Below are positions 8,473 to 16,138 of a stretch of DNA of 34,169 nt, in pieces. Source of the stretch: an uncultured Acidimicrobiales bacterium (lineage in GTDB: Bacteria > Actinomycetota > Acidimicrobiia > Acidimicrobiales > CADCTF01). The stretch covers positions 1-34,169 of the forward strand of contig CADCTF010000011.1 in the NCBI GenBank assembly GCA_902805655.1, given 5' to 3'. Made by a program: the position numbers and the translations under genes. Below the pieces are notes generated by a model that made no database searches, was not told the DNA's origin, and was given only the letters and a program-made list of their open reading frames with translations. Within the stretch, counting starts at the first letter, position 1. Every line of letters begins with the position of its first letter.

Positions 8473-8910
8473 GTGGAGTGGTACGGCTTGTTCCTCGGCG
8501 TGATGACGGTGGTCGGTTCGTTGACGCTGGGTGCGCTGTGGATCCTCGTCAACCGCCTTCCGGCGTGGGACGACGGGCACTCCGCCGCGCCAGAGCCGCC
8601 GTCGCGCATCGACCTCCTCGGCCACTTCGACCGGCGGCTCATGGTGCAAATGCTGTTCGTCAGCTGCAGCCGTGATTCGGTGCTGGTGGATGCCGTGGTG
8701 GTCGGCACCGGCGCACCCATCACGCTCGAGGTGTGCGTGCCTCGCGACGAGTGGATCGCAGGCTGCGTGGAGCTGCTGCTCGAGCGGTGCGCAACCGAGG
8801 GGCGGGTGGTCGAGGTGGCCATCCGCGAGAGCCGCGGGCGGCCGCAGGCCGGCATCTCGACCGGCCGCTCGACCGTGCTCCTCGACCTGAAGCGCTCGCT
8901 CGCCGCCTGA
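8473..8910 (+). CDS. Small single-pass membrane protein between dnaE2 and imuB, function unknown
   Basis: This 145-aa protein has a GTG start. One N-terminal transmembrane segment (GLFLGVMTVVGSLTLGALWILV, about residues 5-27) is followed by a soluble domain with predicted beta-strand runs (SVLVDAVVVGTG, APITLEVCVP) and helices (WIAGCVELLLERC). I recognise no family. A GGGAGGGGG stretch (about 8452-8460) lies some 12 bases before the GTG, an imperfect ribosome site. It lies antiparallel within an otherwise minus-strand mutasome locus. Its start is 63 bases from the dnaE2 LexA box, so shared SOS control is possible, though no clear plus-strand promoter was seen. Confidence 0.7.
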   Translation: MEWYGLFLGVMTVVGSLTLGALWILVNRLPAWDDGHSAAPEPPSRIDLLGHFDRRLMVQMLFVSCSRDSVLVDAVVVGTGAPITLEVCVPRDEWIAGCVELLLERCATEGRVVEVAIRESRGRPQAGISTGRSTVLLDLKRSLAA

Positions 8911-8932
8911 GACCCGCCGCCGCCGGTCGGCG

Positions 8933-10492
8933 TCAGTCATAGGTCGCCTCCACCCACCACTGGCCTCCTTCGACGGCGAGCAGGTGGGCCGTGCCGTCGT
9001 GTTGGAGCACCTGGAGACGGGCTCGCCGGCGGTGAGCAGGGGGGTCCCACCACCGCTCGTCGACCGGCCAGGGCCCGGCCCATCCGACGAGGTCGGCCCA
9101 CTGGTGACCGGAGATCGACAACCGGGCCGGCGGAGCGGAGATCAGCCCGCGACCGGCGACGGTGACCGCCGTGCCGTCGGTGGCCAGCACCTCGGCCGGC
9201 ACGGGCTGGACGTGGATGGTCGCCGGAGCAGGAGCCGGCACGGACCCCGGCCAGGGCGCCCGCTCGGCACCGCCGCGGCCGGTGCCCGGTGCGGAGCCCG
9301 CACCGGTACCACGATCGTCCCCCCACGGCACGAGCCGGACCTGCTCACCCGGGCTGCGACCGCCCTGCAGCACCGCCGTGCAGACGGCGTCCGGCCCGAG
9401 CATGCCCTGCACCCGAGCCAGCGCCCTGGCCGCTCGGGCATCCTGCAGGGTGCTGCCGCCCCAGAACCCGAGCTGGCGGCCGAGATCCGGCTTGACCTCG
9501 TCGGGGGCCAGGCGGAGCCGCACGATGCCGGCGGTGGGACGGTCGGTGGCCGAGCCGGAGAGCCAGCCGTCGAGCTGCCAGCGCACCCGCTCGGCCATGG
9601 CGGTGGGAGTCAGCGCGCCGTCGTGGCGCCACAGCCGCACGAGCGTCTCACCGTGCTCGGTCTCCGCCTCGATGGAGAGGCGGGTGCAGGCCAGGCCCTG
9701 CCGAGCCAGCTCGTCGGTGAGCTCGTCGGCCAGGGACTTGGCCAGGAACGCGACGCGGTCGACGCGATCCGCGGGGGGGTCGAGCTCGGCCGACACCGCC
9801 AGGTCGGGCGGCGGGGTGCGGGCGGCCAGCGGACGCTCGTCGAGGCCACGGGCCAGCCGGGCCGCCAGCGCGCCGTCCGGCCCGAAGCGGGCCAGCACCT
9901 GGGCGGCGGGGAGCGCAGCCAGATCGCCCAGGGTGTGCAGGCCGAGACGCACGAGCAGGTCGGCCAGCTCGGGGCGTTCGAGGGTCGACACCGGGAAGTC
10001 GGCGAGAAACGCCCGGCTGGTGCCGGCAGCCACGATCGTCGGCTGCTCGGGTGTGGCGGTGCGCGCCGCCAGCCCGGCCGCGAACGGCCCGTCGGCGATG
10101 CCCGACCGGCAGGGCACACCCACGGTGCCGGCCACGAGCGCGGTCAGCGCTTCGTCACCGCCGAAGTAGCGGGACGGGCCCCGGGTGGCGAAGGCGCACA
10201 CGCCGGGCCGGACGATCTCGATGCGCGGGCACAGTGCCTCGAGGGCGGCCACCACCGGCTCGAAGGCGCGGGCATCCCGCCCGAGGTCGTGCTCGACCAC
10301 CACCAGATCGGGGCAGCGGCCCTGGGCTTCCCGGCGCCGGAGCCCGCGCTTCACCCCTTCGGCTCGTGCCGCCTCCGAGCAGGCCACCACCCGGTTGGCC
10401 TGCAGTACGGCCGCCGGCGTCGATGCCTCGATGCCGGCGGCCACCACCGGCCAGTCGGGGCACCAGACGACCAGGGTGCGCACCGCGCTCAT
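8933..10492 (-). CDS. imuB: ImuB, Y-family-like mutasome adaptor protein
   Basis: This 519-aa protein has Y-family polymerase folds but lacks polymerase carboxylates. The N-terminus reads LVVWCPDWPVVAAG where active enzymes have DxDAFF, and the later CAFATRGPSRYFGG region lacks the usual Ser-x-Asp-Glu. This matches ImuB, a catalytically inactive scaffold that links DnaE2 and ImuA' to the beta clamp. QLGFWG at residues 340-345 fits the clamp-binding motif found in actinobacterial ImuB. The ATG at 10492 is chosen because it overlaps the imuA' stop as ATGA, implying translational coupling; a longer in-frame reading upstream runs through imuA' and is a shadow. Confidence 0.93.
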   Translation of the reverse strand: MSAVRTLVVWCPDWPVVAAGIEASTPAAVLQANRVVACSEAARAEGVKRGLRRREAQGRCPDLVVVEHDLGRDARAFEPVVAALEALCPRIEIVRPGVCAFATRGPSRYFGGDEALTALVAGTVGVPCRSGIADGPFAAGLAARTATPEQPTIVAAGTSRAFLADFPVSTLERPELADLLVRLGLHTLGDLAALPAAQVLARFGPDGALAARLARGLDERPLAARTPPPDLAVSAELDPPADRVDRVAFLAKSLADELTDELARQGLACTRLSIEAETEHGETLVRLWRHDGALTPTAMAERVRWQLDGWLSGSATDRPTAGIVRLRLAPDEVKPDLGRQLGFWGGSTLQDARAARALARVQGMLGPDAVCTAVLQGGRSPGEQVRLVPWGDDRGTGAGSAPGTGRGGAERAPWPGSVPAPAPATIHVQPVPAEVLATDGTAVTVAGRGLISAPPARLSISGHQWADLVGWAGPWPVDERWWDPPAHRRRARLQVLQHDGTAHLLAVEGGQWWVEATYD

Positions 10493-11169
10493 GGCATGCC
10501 GTCCGAGATCGGCACCAGCCCCGAAACCGGGGTCGGCAGCAGGACGGTGACGCGTCGTTGACGTGACGCCGCCCCCCGTCCGCCGGTGGTGACCACGAGC
10601 CGACGGGCCTGCAGGTGGCCATGGCCCGAGCCCAGGCCGTCCCATGCGGTGCCGTCGAGGGTGAGGCGGACGTCGGCCGCCTCCGGCCACTCACCGATCG
10701 GGAAGAGCACACCTCCCCGCTCGCGCGCCCGGGCCACCAGCCGCCGGGCATCGGCCGGGCGCACCCGCCGAGCTGGGCGAACCACCACCAGGTCGACGGC
10801 GTCGAGCAGGGCGGCGGTGACGGCCGGCCACGCGTCACCCGGCTGGGGGACGAGGGCGAACCGCTCGAGGGCCACACCCAGCTCGGCCGCGGCCACCACC
10901 CCGAGATCGGCCACCCCCACCGCGGCTGCCCACGATCCGGCGGCGGAGGCGGCGGCCAGCAGGGAGAGCGTCAGTGATCGGGACCCCGGACCACCGCCGA
11001 CGGCCACGACCGTCCCCCGACGGAGGCCTCCGCCGGGGAGCAGCCCACGCAGCTCGGGCAGCACCGGCAGGAGGTGCTGGTCGGCCAGGGAGACGGGCGT
11101 GACCTGCCCCACCAGCCGGCCCGGCGACGGCCGGGCGACCCCGTCGAGCGCGTGCCCCGCAAACCCCAT
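10489..11169 (-). CDS. imuA': ImuA', RecA-like mutasome protein
   Basis: This 226-aa protein is the first gene of a two-gene SOS operon. It resembles a shortened RecA core. The P-loop region reads VAVGGGPGSRSLTLSLL, where the Walker A Lys is replaced by Arg, consistent with the weak or absent ATPase of ImuA'-type proteins. DLVVVRPARRVR could be the Walker B strand. In mycobacteria ImuA' works with ImuB and DnaE2 in damage-induced mutagenesis. It starts MGF, as dnaE2 does, and both genes have near-identical upstream sequence. Its stop TGA overlaps the imuB ATG by four bases. The symbol imuA' is assigned from context plus the RecA-like fold. Confidence 0.88.
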   Translation of the reverse strand: MGFAGHALDGVARPSPGRLVGQVTPVSLADQHLLPVLPELRGLLPGGGLRRGTVVAVGGGPGSRSLTLSLLAAASAAGSWAAAVGVADLGVVAAAELGVALERFALVPQPGDAWPAVTAALLDAVDLVVVRPARRVRPADARRLVARARERGGVLFPIGEWPEAADVRLTLDGTAWDGLGSGHGHLQARRLVVTTGGRGAASRQRRVTVLLPTPVSGLVPISDGMP

Positions 11170-11175
11170 GCTGCG

Positions 11176-11204
11176 ACCGTAACGAACGCCTGTTCGTTCG
11201 GCAA
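11176..11204 (-). promoter_or_regulatory. SOS promoter of imuA'-imuB with LexA box in the spacer
   Basis: On the minus strand: TTGCCG (-35, 11204-11199), 17 bases, TACGGT (-10, 11181-11176), then six bases to the ATG at 11169. The LexA palindrome GAAC-GCCT-GTTC (plus-strand reading, 11184-11195) fills the spacer and extends to 7-bp arms (AACGAAC/GTTCGTT). The -10-to-ATG distance predicts a leaderless transcript. Confidence 0.85.
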
Positions 11205-11224
11205 CCGGGCTGGCGGGACGCAGC

Positions 11225-12481
11225 TCAGGCGGCAGCCGGCTCGCGGGGCACCGCGTCGTCCACAGGTGCCGTCGAGCGCCGGCCGGCGCGCACGCTGATC
11301 GTGCTGGCCATCGCTGCTCCGCCCAGGGCGGCCAGACCCGCCACCGCGAAGCTGGCTCGTGGCGACCACTGCTCGCCGATCCAGCCGATGATGGGGCCGC
11401 CGATGGGCGTGCTGCCCAGGAAGACGATGGCGTACAGGGCCATCACCCGGCCCCGCATCTGCTGGTCCGAGCTCAGCTGCAGCAGCGCGTTCGCCGTGGA
11501 CAGGAAGGTGATGGTGGCGGCCCCGGTGAGGGCCAGGAGCACGGTGGCCACGGCCAGGTTCGGCGCGGCGGCGACGCCGAGCATCAGCAGCCCGAGCACG
11601 AAGGCGCCACCGATCATGACGTTGCGGCTCGGCCGGTTGCGCCCGGCCGCCACCAGGGCCCCGACGAGCGAGCCGGCGCCCATGACGGAGTACAGCACGC
11701 CGAGGGTGCCCGGACCGCGGTCGAAGGTGAAGCGGGCCAGCACCGGCAGGATGACCTGGAAGTTCAAGGTGAACGTGCCGACGACGGCCACCAGCAGGAT
11801 GGTGGAGCGGAGGTCGGGCGTCGACCACACGTAGCGGAACCCCGCCCGCACCTGGCCCCGAGCCCGAGCGACCGGCTTGCCCCGCTCGAGCTCGGACGTC
11901 CGCATCATCACCACGCCGGTGATGACCGCGATGTACGACACGGCGTTGATGGCGAAGCAGATGCCCGTGCCCCACCGGAGGATCAGCACGCCGGCGATGG
12001 CCGGCCCCACCATGCGGGAGGCGTTGAACATCGCGCTGTTGAGGGCGATGGCGTTGGTGACCCGATCGGTGCCGACCAGCTCAGGGATGAACGACTGGCG
12101 AGCCGGGTTGTCGATCACCGTCGCGAAGCCCAGGGCCAGGGCCGACGCGAAGACCATCCAGAGCGCGACGACGTCGAGGAGCACCACGGTGGCCAGGAAC
12201 CCAGCCGACAGGCCCATGGCCGTCTGGGTCATGACGAGGATGCGGCGCTTGTCGAAGCGGTCGGCGATGAGGCCGCCCCAGGCTCCCAGGAAGAGCATGG
12301 GCAGGAACTGAGCCGCGGTGATGAGGCCGACGGCCGTGCCGCTGCCGGTGAGATCCAGCACGAGCCAACCGAGGGCGACCGACTGCATCCACGTACCGGC
12401 GGACGAGACCAGCATGCCGAAGAACATCAACCGGTAGTTGCGCACGGCGAGGGACGAGAAGGTCTGACGGAGGATGCGCAT
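11225..12481 (-). CDS. MFS transporter, DHA3/EntS-like exporter (MFS_3)
   Basis: This 418-aa protein has about 11-12 hydrophobic segments. The N-terminus RNYRLMFFGMLVSSAGTWMQ and the loop GGLIADRFDKRRILV (the MFS motif A) are typical of the MFS_3 / enterobactin-exporter-like drug:H+ antiporter group. NPARQSFIPELV, after the fourth helix, is another conserved segment of this subfamily. It ends in a short polar C-terminal tail. The start ATG overlaps the marR stop by one base (TGATG), so the two are translationally coupled and the repressor probably controls this exporter. The substrate is unknown; siderophores or hydrophobic drugs are usual for relatives. Confidence 0.92.
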   Translation of the reverse strand: MRILRQTFSSLAVRNYRLMFFGMLVSSAGTWMQSVALGWLVLDLTGSGTAVGLITAAQFLPMLFLGAWGGLIADRFDKRRILVMTQTAMGLSAGFLATVVLLDVVALWMVFASALALGFATVIDNPARQSFIPELVGTDRVTNAIALNSAMFNASRMVGPAIAGVLILRWGTGICFAINAVSYIAVITGVVMMRTSELERGKPVARARGQVRAGFRYVWSTPDLRSTILLVAVVGTFTLNFQVILPVLARFTFDRGPGTLGVLYSVMGAGSLVGALVAAGRNRPSRNVMIGGAFVLGLLMLGVAAAPNLAVATVLLALTGAATITFLSTANALLQLSSDQQMRGRVMALYAIVFLGSTPIGGPIIGWIGEQWSPRASFAVAGLAALGGAAMASTISVRAGRRSTAPVDDAVPREPAAA

Positions 12482-12945
12482 CAGGCTTCGTCGCCCACCA
12501 GGCGCTCGAGCACCGGTAGCGCCTGCTCGAGCAGCCTCGCCTCCTCAGGGGTGAGGCCGGCCATCCGGCGCGCCAGGTACTCGTTCTTCTTCGTCCTCGT
12601 GCGGTCGACGAAGTGCCGGCCCGAGCTGGTGAGGCGTACGCGGACCACCCGCCGGTCGCCCGCGTCCTGCTCACGCTCGACGAGGTCCAGCTCCTCCATC
12701 CGGCTGACCAGCCGGGTCATGCTCGGCGGCTGCACCCGCTCGGCCGCAGCCAGGTCTCCGAGAGTCACCGGGCCGAGCCGCGCCACGCTGGCCAGGGCCG
12801 ACAGGATCGACGGGGTGACCTGATCGTCGCCGGTCGACTCCTGGCGCAGCCGGCGGGCCAGGCGCATCACGCTGAGCCGCAGCCGGGTGAGCAGCTCGGT
12901 CTCGGCTGCGTTGCGGTCGACGATGGGGGCTGAGCCTCGGGACAT
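12481..12945 (-). CDS. MarR-family transcriptional repressor
   Basis: This 154-aa winged-helix regulator reads in order: an N-terminal dimerisation helix, the recognition region LGDLAAAERVQPPSMTRLVSRM, and the wing VEREQDAGDRRVVRVRLTSSG with the DxRxxxxxLT-like signature, then two C-terminal helices. MarR dimers bind inverted repeats and are released by small ligands. A 9-bp inverted repeat starts two bases upstream of the ATG, so autoregulation is likely, and the coupled MFS exporter is the probable main target. There is no Shine-Dalgarno between the operator and the ATG, suggesting a leaderless message. Confidence 0.93.
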   Translation of the reverse strand: MSRGSAPIVDRNAAETELLTRLRLSVMRLARRLRQESTGDDQVTPSILSALASVARLGPVTLGDLAAAERVQPPSMTRLVSRMEELDLVEREQDAGDRRVVRVRLTSSGRHFVDRTRTKKNEYLARRMAGLTPEEARLLEQALPVLERLVGDEA

Positions 12946-12946
12946 C

Positions 12947-12976
12947 GATTAGCACAACTAATTACCCGTGCTAATC
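12947..12976 (-). promoter_or_regulatory. Putative MarR operator (GATTAGCAC inverted repeat)
   Basis: GATTAGCAC (12947-12955) and GTGCTAATC (12968-12976) form a perfect 9-bp inverted repeat with a 12-base spacer. A shorter nested repeat TTAG-N5-CTAA lies at 12949-12961. It abuts the marR start codon and, on the minus strand, includes AT-rich -10-like sequences, the only AT-rich patch nearby. This is the size and symmetry expected for a MarR dimer or double-dimer site. Confidence 0.7.
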
Positions 12977-13005
12977 ATTCCCCTCGCACCGACCGGAGTG
13001 GCCGC

Positions 13006-13320
13006 TCAGCCGGGCGGCACGGAGGGCTGGACCCCAGGGGTGTAGTGGATGTACAGCTGCTCGATCACCGGCACGAGGCTCTCCGGCGTCCCACCCGGCT
13101 CCAGGGTCAGGTTGATGACGTTCGAGAAGACGTGCACCCGCCGAACCCCACCGTGGGCGAACAGGCGGCGTGCCAGCTCGTCCGGCGGCCGGTCGCCCTC
13201 GACGGGAACGCCGACGTCATAGCGCTCGTGCGACATGCCGGTCAGGGTGCGGTTGACCTCGAACCGCGCCCGACTCGGGTCCGCGGTCGGCTTGACGGTG
13301 ACGACGATCGGCTGGCCCAT
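13006..13320 (-). CDS. NifU/Nfu N-terminal-domain-like protein
   Basis: This is a 104-aa small soluble protein. The pattern of a beta strand with Arg/Phe (ADPSRARFEVNRTL), then PPDELARRLFAHGGVRRVHVFSNVINLTL, then a helix SLVPVIEQLYIHY resembles the stand-alone Nfu N-terminal domain, in which LA-x-x-LF-x-x-x-GV-x-x-V is the conserved core. The Cys-containing NifU C-terminal scaffold is absent, so no Fe-S binding can be claimed. The ATG at 13320 is chosen because the longer frame runs into the divergent AI-2E gene. It faces that gene with 40 bases between starts. The family call is from pattern only. Confidence 0.65.
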   Translation of the reverse strand: MGQPIVVTVKPTADPSRARFEVNRTLTGMSHERYDVGVPVEGDRPPDELARRLFAHGGVRRVHVFSNVINLTLEPGGTPESLVPVIEQLYIHYTPGVQPSVPPG

Positions 13321-13360
13321 GGCAGAGGCGGAGGTTAGCCCCTGGGTACGCTGCCGGACG

Positions 13361-14470
13361 ATGCCGAGCCGGGGTATGCGCCCGCCTGTTCCCGTCCGCA
13401 CCATCCTGGCCACGATCGGCTTGGTCCTGCTGACCTACGTGGCGCTGCTGCTCATCGAGAAGCTGGCGCGGATCCTCGGCTGGCTGGTCATCTCCGGCTT
13501 CCTCGCCATCGTGCTGACACCGGCCGTCGACTGGCTGGCGCGTCAGGGCCTGCGCCGCTCGATGGCCACCCTGCTGGTCTTCCTCGCCGGTGTGGGGTTG
13601 ATCGTCGGCGGGATCTTCGTCGTCGTGCGCCCGATCGTCGGCGAGGTGAACCAGTTCATCCAGGAGCTGCCGCAGTTCGTCCAGCAGGCCGAGGAGGGCG
13701 AGGGAAGGATCGGCCGGCTGGTCGAGCGGTACAACCTCGACGAGGTCATCGAGCAGAACCAGGAACGCCTGCAGGAGGGTCTCCGAAACGCCGGAGCACC
13801 GGCGCTGGGCGTCATCCGGAGCTTCGCCAACACCGTCTTCGCCATGGTGACGATCTTCGTCCTCACCTTCCTGATGGTGCTCGAGGCGCCCAAGATGACG
13901 GCCGCCGCCCTGAAGCTGGTGGACGACCGCCGCCGCACCTTCATCCGGCTGGTGGCGGCCGACTGCGCCAAGGCGGTCACGGGATACATGGCCGGCAACC
14001 TCGTGATCAGCGGCATCGCCGGGGTGTGCACGTTCATCTTCCTGACCATCATCGGCGTGCCCTTCGCCGGGGTGCTCGGTCTGTGGGTCGCCATGGCCGA
14101 CCTCATCCCGATGGTCGGTGCGACGCTCGGTGCGATCCCCACCGTCGGCGTCGCCTTCCTCACGTCGACCCGCCAGGGCATCGCCACCCTGATCTTCTAC
14201 GTCGTCTACCAGCAGCTCGAGAACCACCTGCTGCAGCCGACCGTCATGTCCCGCACGGTGAACCTCAACCCGCTGATGGTGCTCGTCAGCGTGCTCATCG
14301 GCGTGGAGGTGTTCGGCATCGTCGGGGCACTGCTCGCCATCCCGATCGCCGGGATGGCGCAGGTGGTCGTACGGAACGTCTACGACGAGCGCAAGGGCGA
14401 GTTCAAGGACATCCCTTCGATCGGCACCGACCAGATCCCGGTGGCCACCCTGCCCGACGTCGAGGCCTGA
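13361..14470 (+). CDS. AI-2E / PerM family membrane protein
   Basis: This 369-aa protein has about seven or eight membrane helices. It starts with two strongly hydrophobic helices (TILATIGLVLLTYVALLLIE, LGWLVISGFLAIVLTPAVDWLA), has a long amphipathic extracytoplasmic segment (residues about 100-150: EVNQFIQELPQFVQQ), and ends with the conserved core MADLIPMVGATLGAIPTV and YQQLENHLLQPTVMSRTVNLNP, both characteristic of the AI-2E transporter family (PF01594). Members export autoinducer-like molecules or act as Na+(Li+)/H+ antiporters; which applies here is not known. The start could also be the ATG at 13376. Its stop is one base from the convergent 67-aa gene. Confidence 0.9.
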   Translation: MPSRGMRPPVPVRTILATIGLVLLTYVALLLIEKLARILGWLVISGFLAIVLTPAVDWLARQGLRRSMATLLVFLAGVGLIVGGIFVVVRPIVGEVNQFIQELPQFVQQAEEGEGRIGRLVERYNLDEVIEQNQERLQEGLRNAGAPALGVIRSFANTVFAMVTIFVLTFLMVLEAPKMTAAALKLVDDRRRTFIRLVAADCAKAVTGYMAGNLVISGIAGVCTFIFLTIIGVPFAGVLGLWVAMADLIPMVGATLGAIPTVGVAFLTSTRQGIATLIFYVVYQQLENHLLQPTVMSRTVNLNPLMVLVSVLIGVEVFGIVGALLAIPIAGMAQVVVRNVYDERKGEFKDIPSIGTDQIPVATLPDVEA

Positions 14471-14471
14471 G

Positions 14472-14675
14472 TCAGGCGCTGCGCTTGCGCACCCGCGCCA
14501 CGACCACGAGGCCGACGACGGCGAGAGCGACCGACACGAGGGCCAGCAGGACGTGCACCACCTTGAAGCCGGTCGATCGGGTGTCGTCGCCCAAGGTGTT
14601 CCAGATGCGGGTGCCCCAGACCCAGATGGTCCAGATCGAGAACGCCCGGAGCAGCCAGGCCTCCCGTCGAGTCAT
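14472..14675 (-). CDS. 67-aa two-helix membrane protein coupled to rnhB
   Basis: Two hydrophobic segments (WLLRAFSIWTIWVWGTRIW and VVHVLLALVSVALAVVGLVVV) are separated by a short polar loop, and the protein ends in a basic RVRKRSA tail. Small proteins of this kind are common in actinobacteria; I know of no defined function. The ATG overlaps the rnhB TGA as ATGA, so translation is probably coupled to RNase HII, and this overlap fixes the start. Its stop faces the AI-2E stop one base away. Confidence 0.75.
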   Translation of the reverse strand: MTRREAWLLRAFSIWTIWVWGTRIWNTLGDDTRSTGFKVVHVLLALVSVALAVVGLVVVARVRKRSA

Positions 14676-15367
14676 CCGATGAAGAGCTCGGCCTGGGCGA
14701 GCGGTGGTCGGTGCACACCCCAGGGCAACGACTCCATGAAGACCCACGACCGGCGGTGGATCGAGGTGGGCCCGAAGGCGCGCAGCGCCGCCTTGTGGCG
14801 TGGGCACGGGTACCCCTTGTTGAGCTCGAAGTCGTACGCCGGGAAGTGCTCCGCCTCGGCTCGCATGAGGCGGTCACGCGTGACCTTGGCGAGGATCGAG
14901 GCGGCGGCGATGGACAAGCAGGTCGCGTCGCCCCGGATGATGCGGGTGGTGTTGCCACCGCCGACGAAGTCCCAGTTCCCGTCGATCACCACGTGATCGG
15001 GTTGCAGCCCGAGGCCGTCGATCGCCCGGCGCGCCGCCAGCTTCTGGGCCGCGGTCATCCCTAGGCGGTCGCACTCCTCCTGCGAGGCGTGGCCGACGGC
15101 CCAGGCCCGGCACCAGCCGGCGATCCGGTCGAAGAGGTGCTCGCGCTCGGGCTCGGTGAGCATCTTCGAGTCGCGGATCTTGTAGACCCGCTTGTCTCGC
15201 GGCACGACCGCGGCGCCGATGGTCAGCGGCCCGGCCCACGCCCCGCGGCCCACCTCGTCCACTCCGACGACCACGTCGTGACCGGCGTCCCAGAAGGCCC
15301 GCTCGGTGGCGAGCGAGGGCGCCGTGCGTCGGTTGGCCCTGCGCACGGCCGGGACGGTTGCGGCCAT
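14672..15367 (-). CDS. rnhB: Ribonuclease HII
   Basis: This 231-aa enzyme removes RNA from RNA-DNA hybrids and single ribonucleotides from DNA. The family signature VGVDEVGRGAWAGPLTIGAAVV holds the first catalytic pair, Asp37 and Glu38. HVVIDGNWDF carries the third acidic residue and SILAKVTRDRLM the fourth; YDFELNKGYPCPRHKAAL is the conserved C-terminal block. The ATG at 15367 leaves a 30-residue basic N-terminal extension before the core, which is usual in actinobacteria. It is translationally coupled to the downstream 67-aa gene and divergent from the acyltransferase, with about 60 bases for both promoters. Confidence 0.96.
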   Translation of the reverse strand: MAATVPAVRRANRRTAPSLATERAFWDAGHDVVVGVDEVGRGAWAGPLTIGAAVVPRDKRVYKIRDSKMLTEPEREHLFDRIAGWCRAWAVGHASQEECDRLGMTAAQKLAARRAIDGLGLQPDHVVIDGNWDFVGGGNTTRIIRGDATCLSIAAASILAKVTRDRLMRAEAEHFPAYDFELNKGYPCPRHKAALRAFGPTSIHRRSWVFMESLPWGVHRPPLAQAELFIG

Positions 15368-15427
15368 GGCTCGGCACAGTACCGGCACGTTGAAGCCAAC
15401 CTGTTCCACCCGGGTACGGTGCCGCCG

Positions 15428-16132
15428 GTGCGACCCCTGTCGACCCGGCCGTGGAGCCGCAACCTCGCCGCCGCGGTGATCCACCGCTCGTGGACCTGGG
15501 TCACGGCCGTCGGCGTCATCGCTCCCGATGACGCGAGGGGACGCCGCTTCGGCTCCTTCGGTGCGGGCAGCTGCGTGGCCTTCCCGCCGGGTGCGATCAT
15601 GGGCGAAGGGCTGATCGCCATCGGCCGCGAGTCTCTCGTCGGGCCCAACGTCAGCATGGCCGTCGGCATGCCGTTCGAGTCGGCCCGAACGTCGGACCGG
15701 AGCAGCCCTCCCGTCCTCGTCCTCGGCGATCGCTGCAACATCGGCCGCGGCAGCTCGATCATCGCCCGGGTCGGCGTGGTGATCGAGGACGACGTCACCA
15801 CCGGGCCGAACGTCTACATCACCGACCACAACCACACCTACGAGAACGTGGACGTGCCGATCGGCCGCCAGTGGCCGACGGCCCAGCCGGTGCGCGTCGG
15901 CGCGGGCAGCTGGTTGGGCGCCGGCGTGGTGGTGCTGCCCGGGGCGGACATCGGCCGCCACGTCACCGTCGCAGCCGGTTCCGTCGTGCGGGGGCACGTC
16001 CCCGACCGGTCGGTGATCGTCGGTGCCCCCGCGCGCGTCGTGCGGCAGTACGTGGACGGCACCGGTTGGGTCCCCGACCTCGATCGCCCCGCCGACCCGG
16101 CGCCCGAGGGCTGGTACTCGAGCGAGCGGTAG
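15428..16132 (+). CDS. Left-handed beta-helix (hexapeptide) O-acyltransferase
   Basis: This protein is about 234 aa. Repeated hexapeptide turns are visible (IGRESLVGPNVSMAV, LGDRCNIGRGSSIIARVGVVIEDDVTTGPNVYITD, VRVGAGSWLGAGVVVLPGADIGRHVTVAAGSVV), ending VPDRSVIVGAPARVVRQY. ITDHNHTYENVDVPI carries the catalytic-type His of the maltose/galactoside acetyltransferase and WbbJ-like group, which moves acetyl or other acyl groups from CoA to sugar hydroxyls. The start is uncertain: GTG at 15428 is used here, and another in-frame GTG is at 15419. It converges on the GMC oxidoreductase with six bases between stops. Confidence 0.88.
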   Translation: MRPLSTRPWSRNLAAAVIHRSWTWVTAVGVIAPDDARGRRFGSFGAGSCVAFPPGAIMGEGLIAIGRESLVGPNVSMAVGMPFESARTSDRSSPPVLVLGDRCNIGRGSSIIARVGVVIEDDVTTGPNVYITDHNHTYENVDVPIGRQWPTAQPVRVGAGSWLGAGVVVLPGADIGRHVTVAAGSVVRGHVPDRSVIVGAPARVVRQYVDGTGWVPDLDRPADPAPEGWYSSER

Positions 16133-16138
16133 AGCCCG

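Noticed and set aside
8984-10561. 525-aa open frame on the plus strand
   Set aside because: It is antisense to imuB with compositional bias (Gly/Arg/His) and no recognisable motif; GC-rich DNA commonly gives such shadows.
13235-13360. N-terminal extension of the AI-2E gene
   Set aside because: It overlaps the divergent Nfu-like gene and adds non-membrane residues before the first helix.
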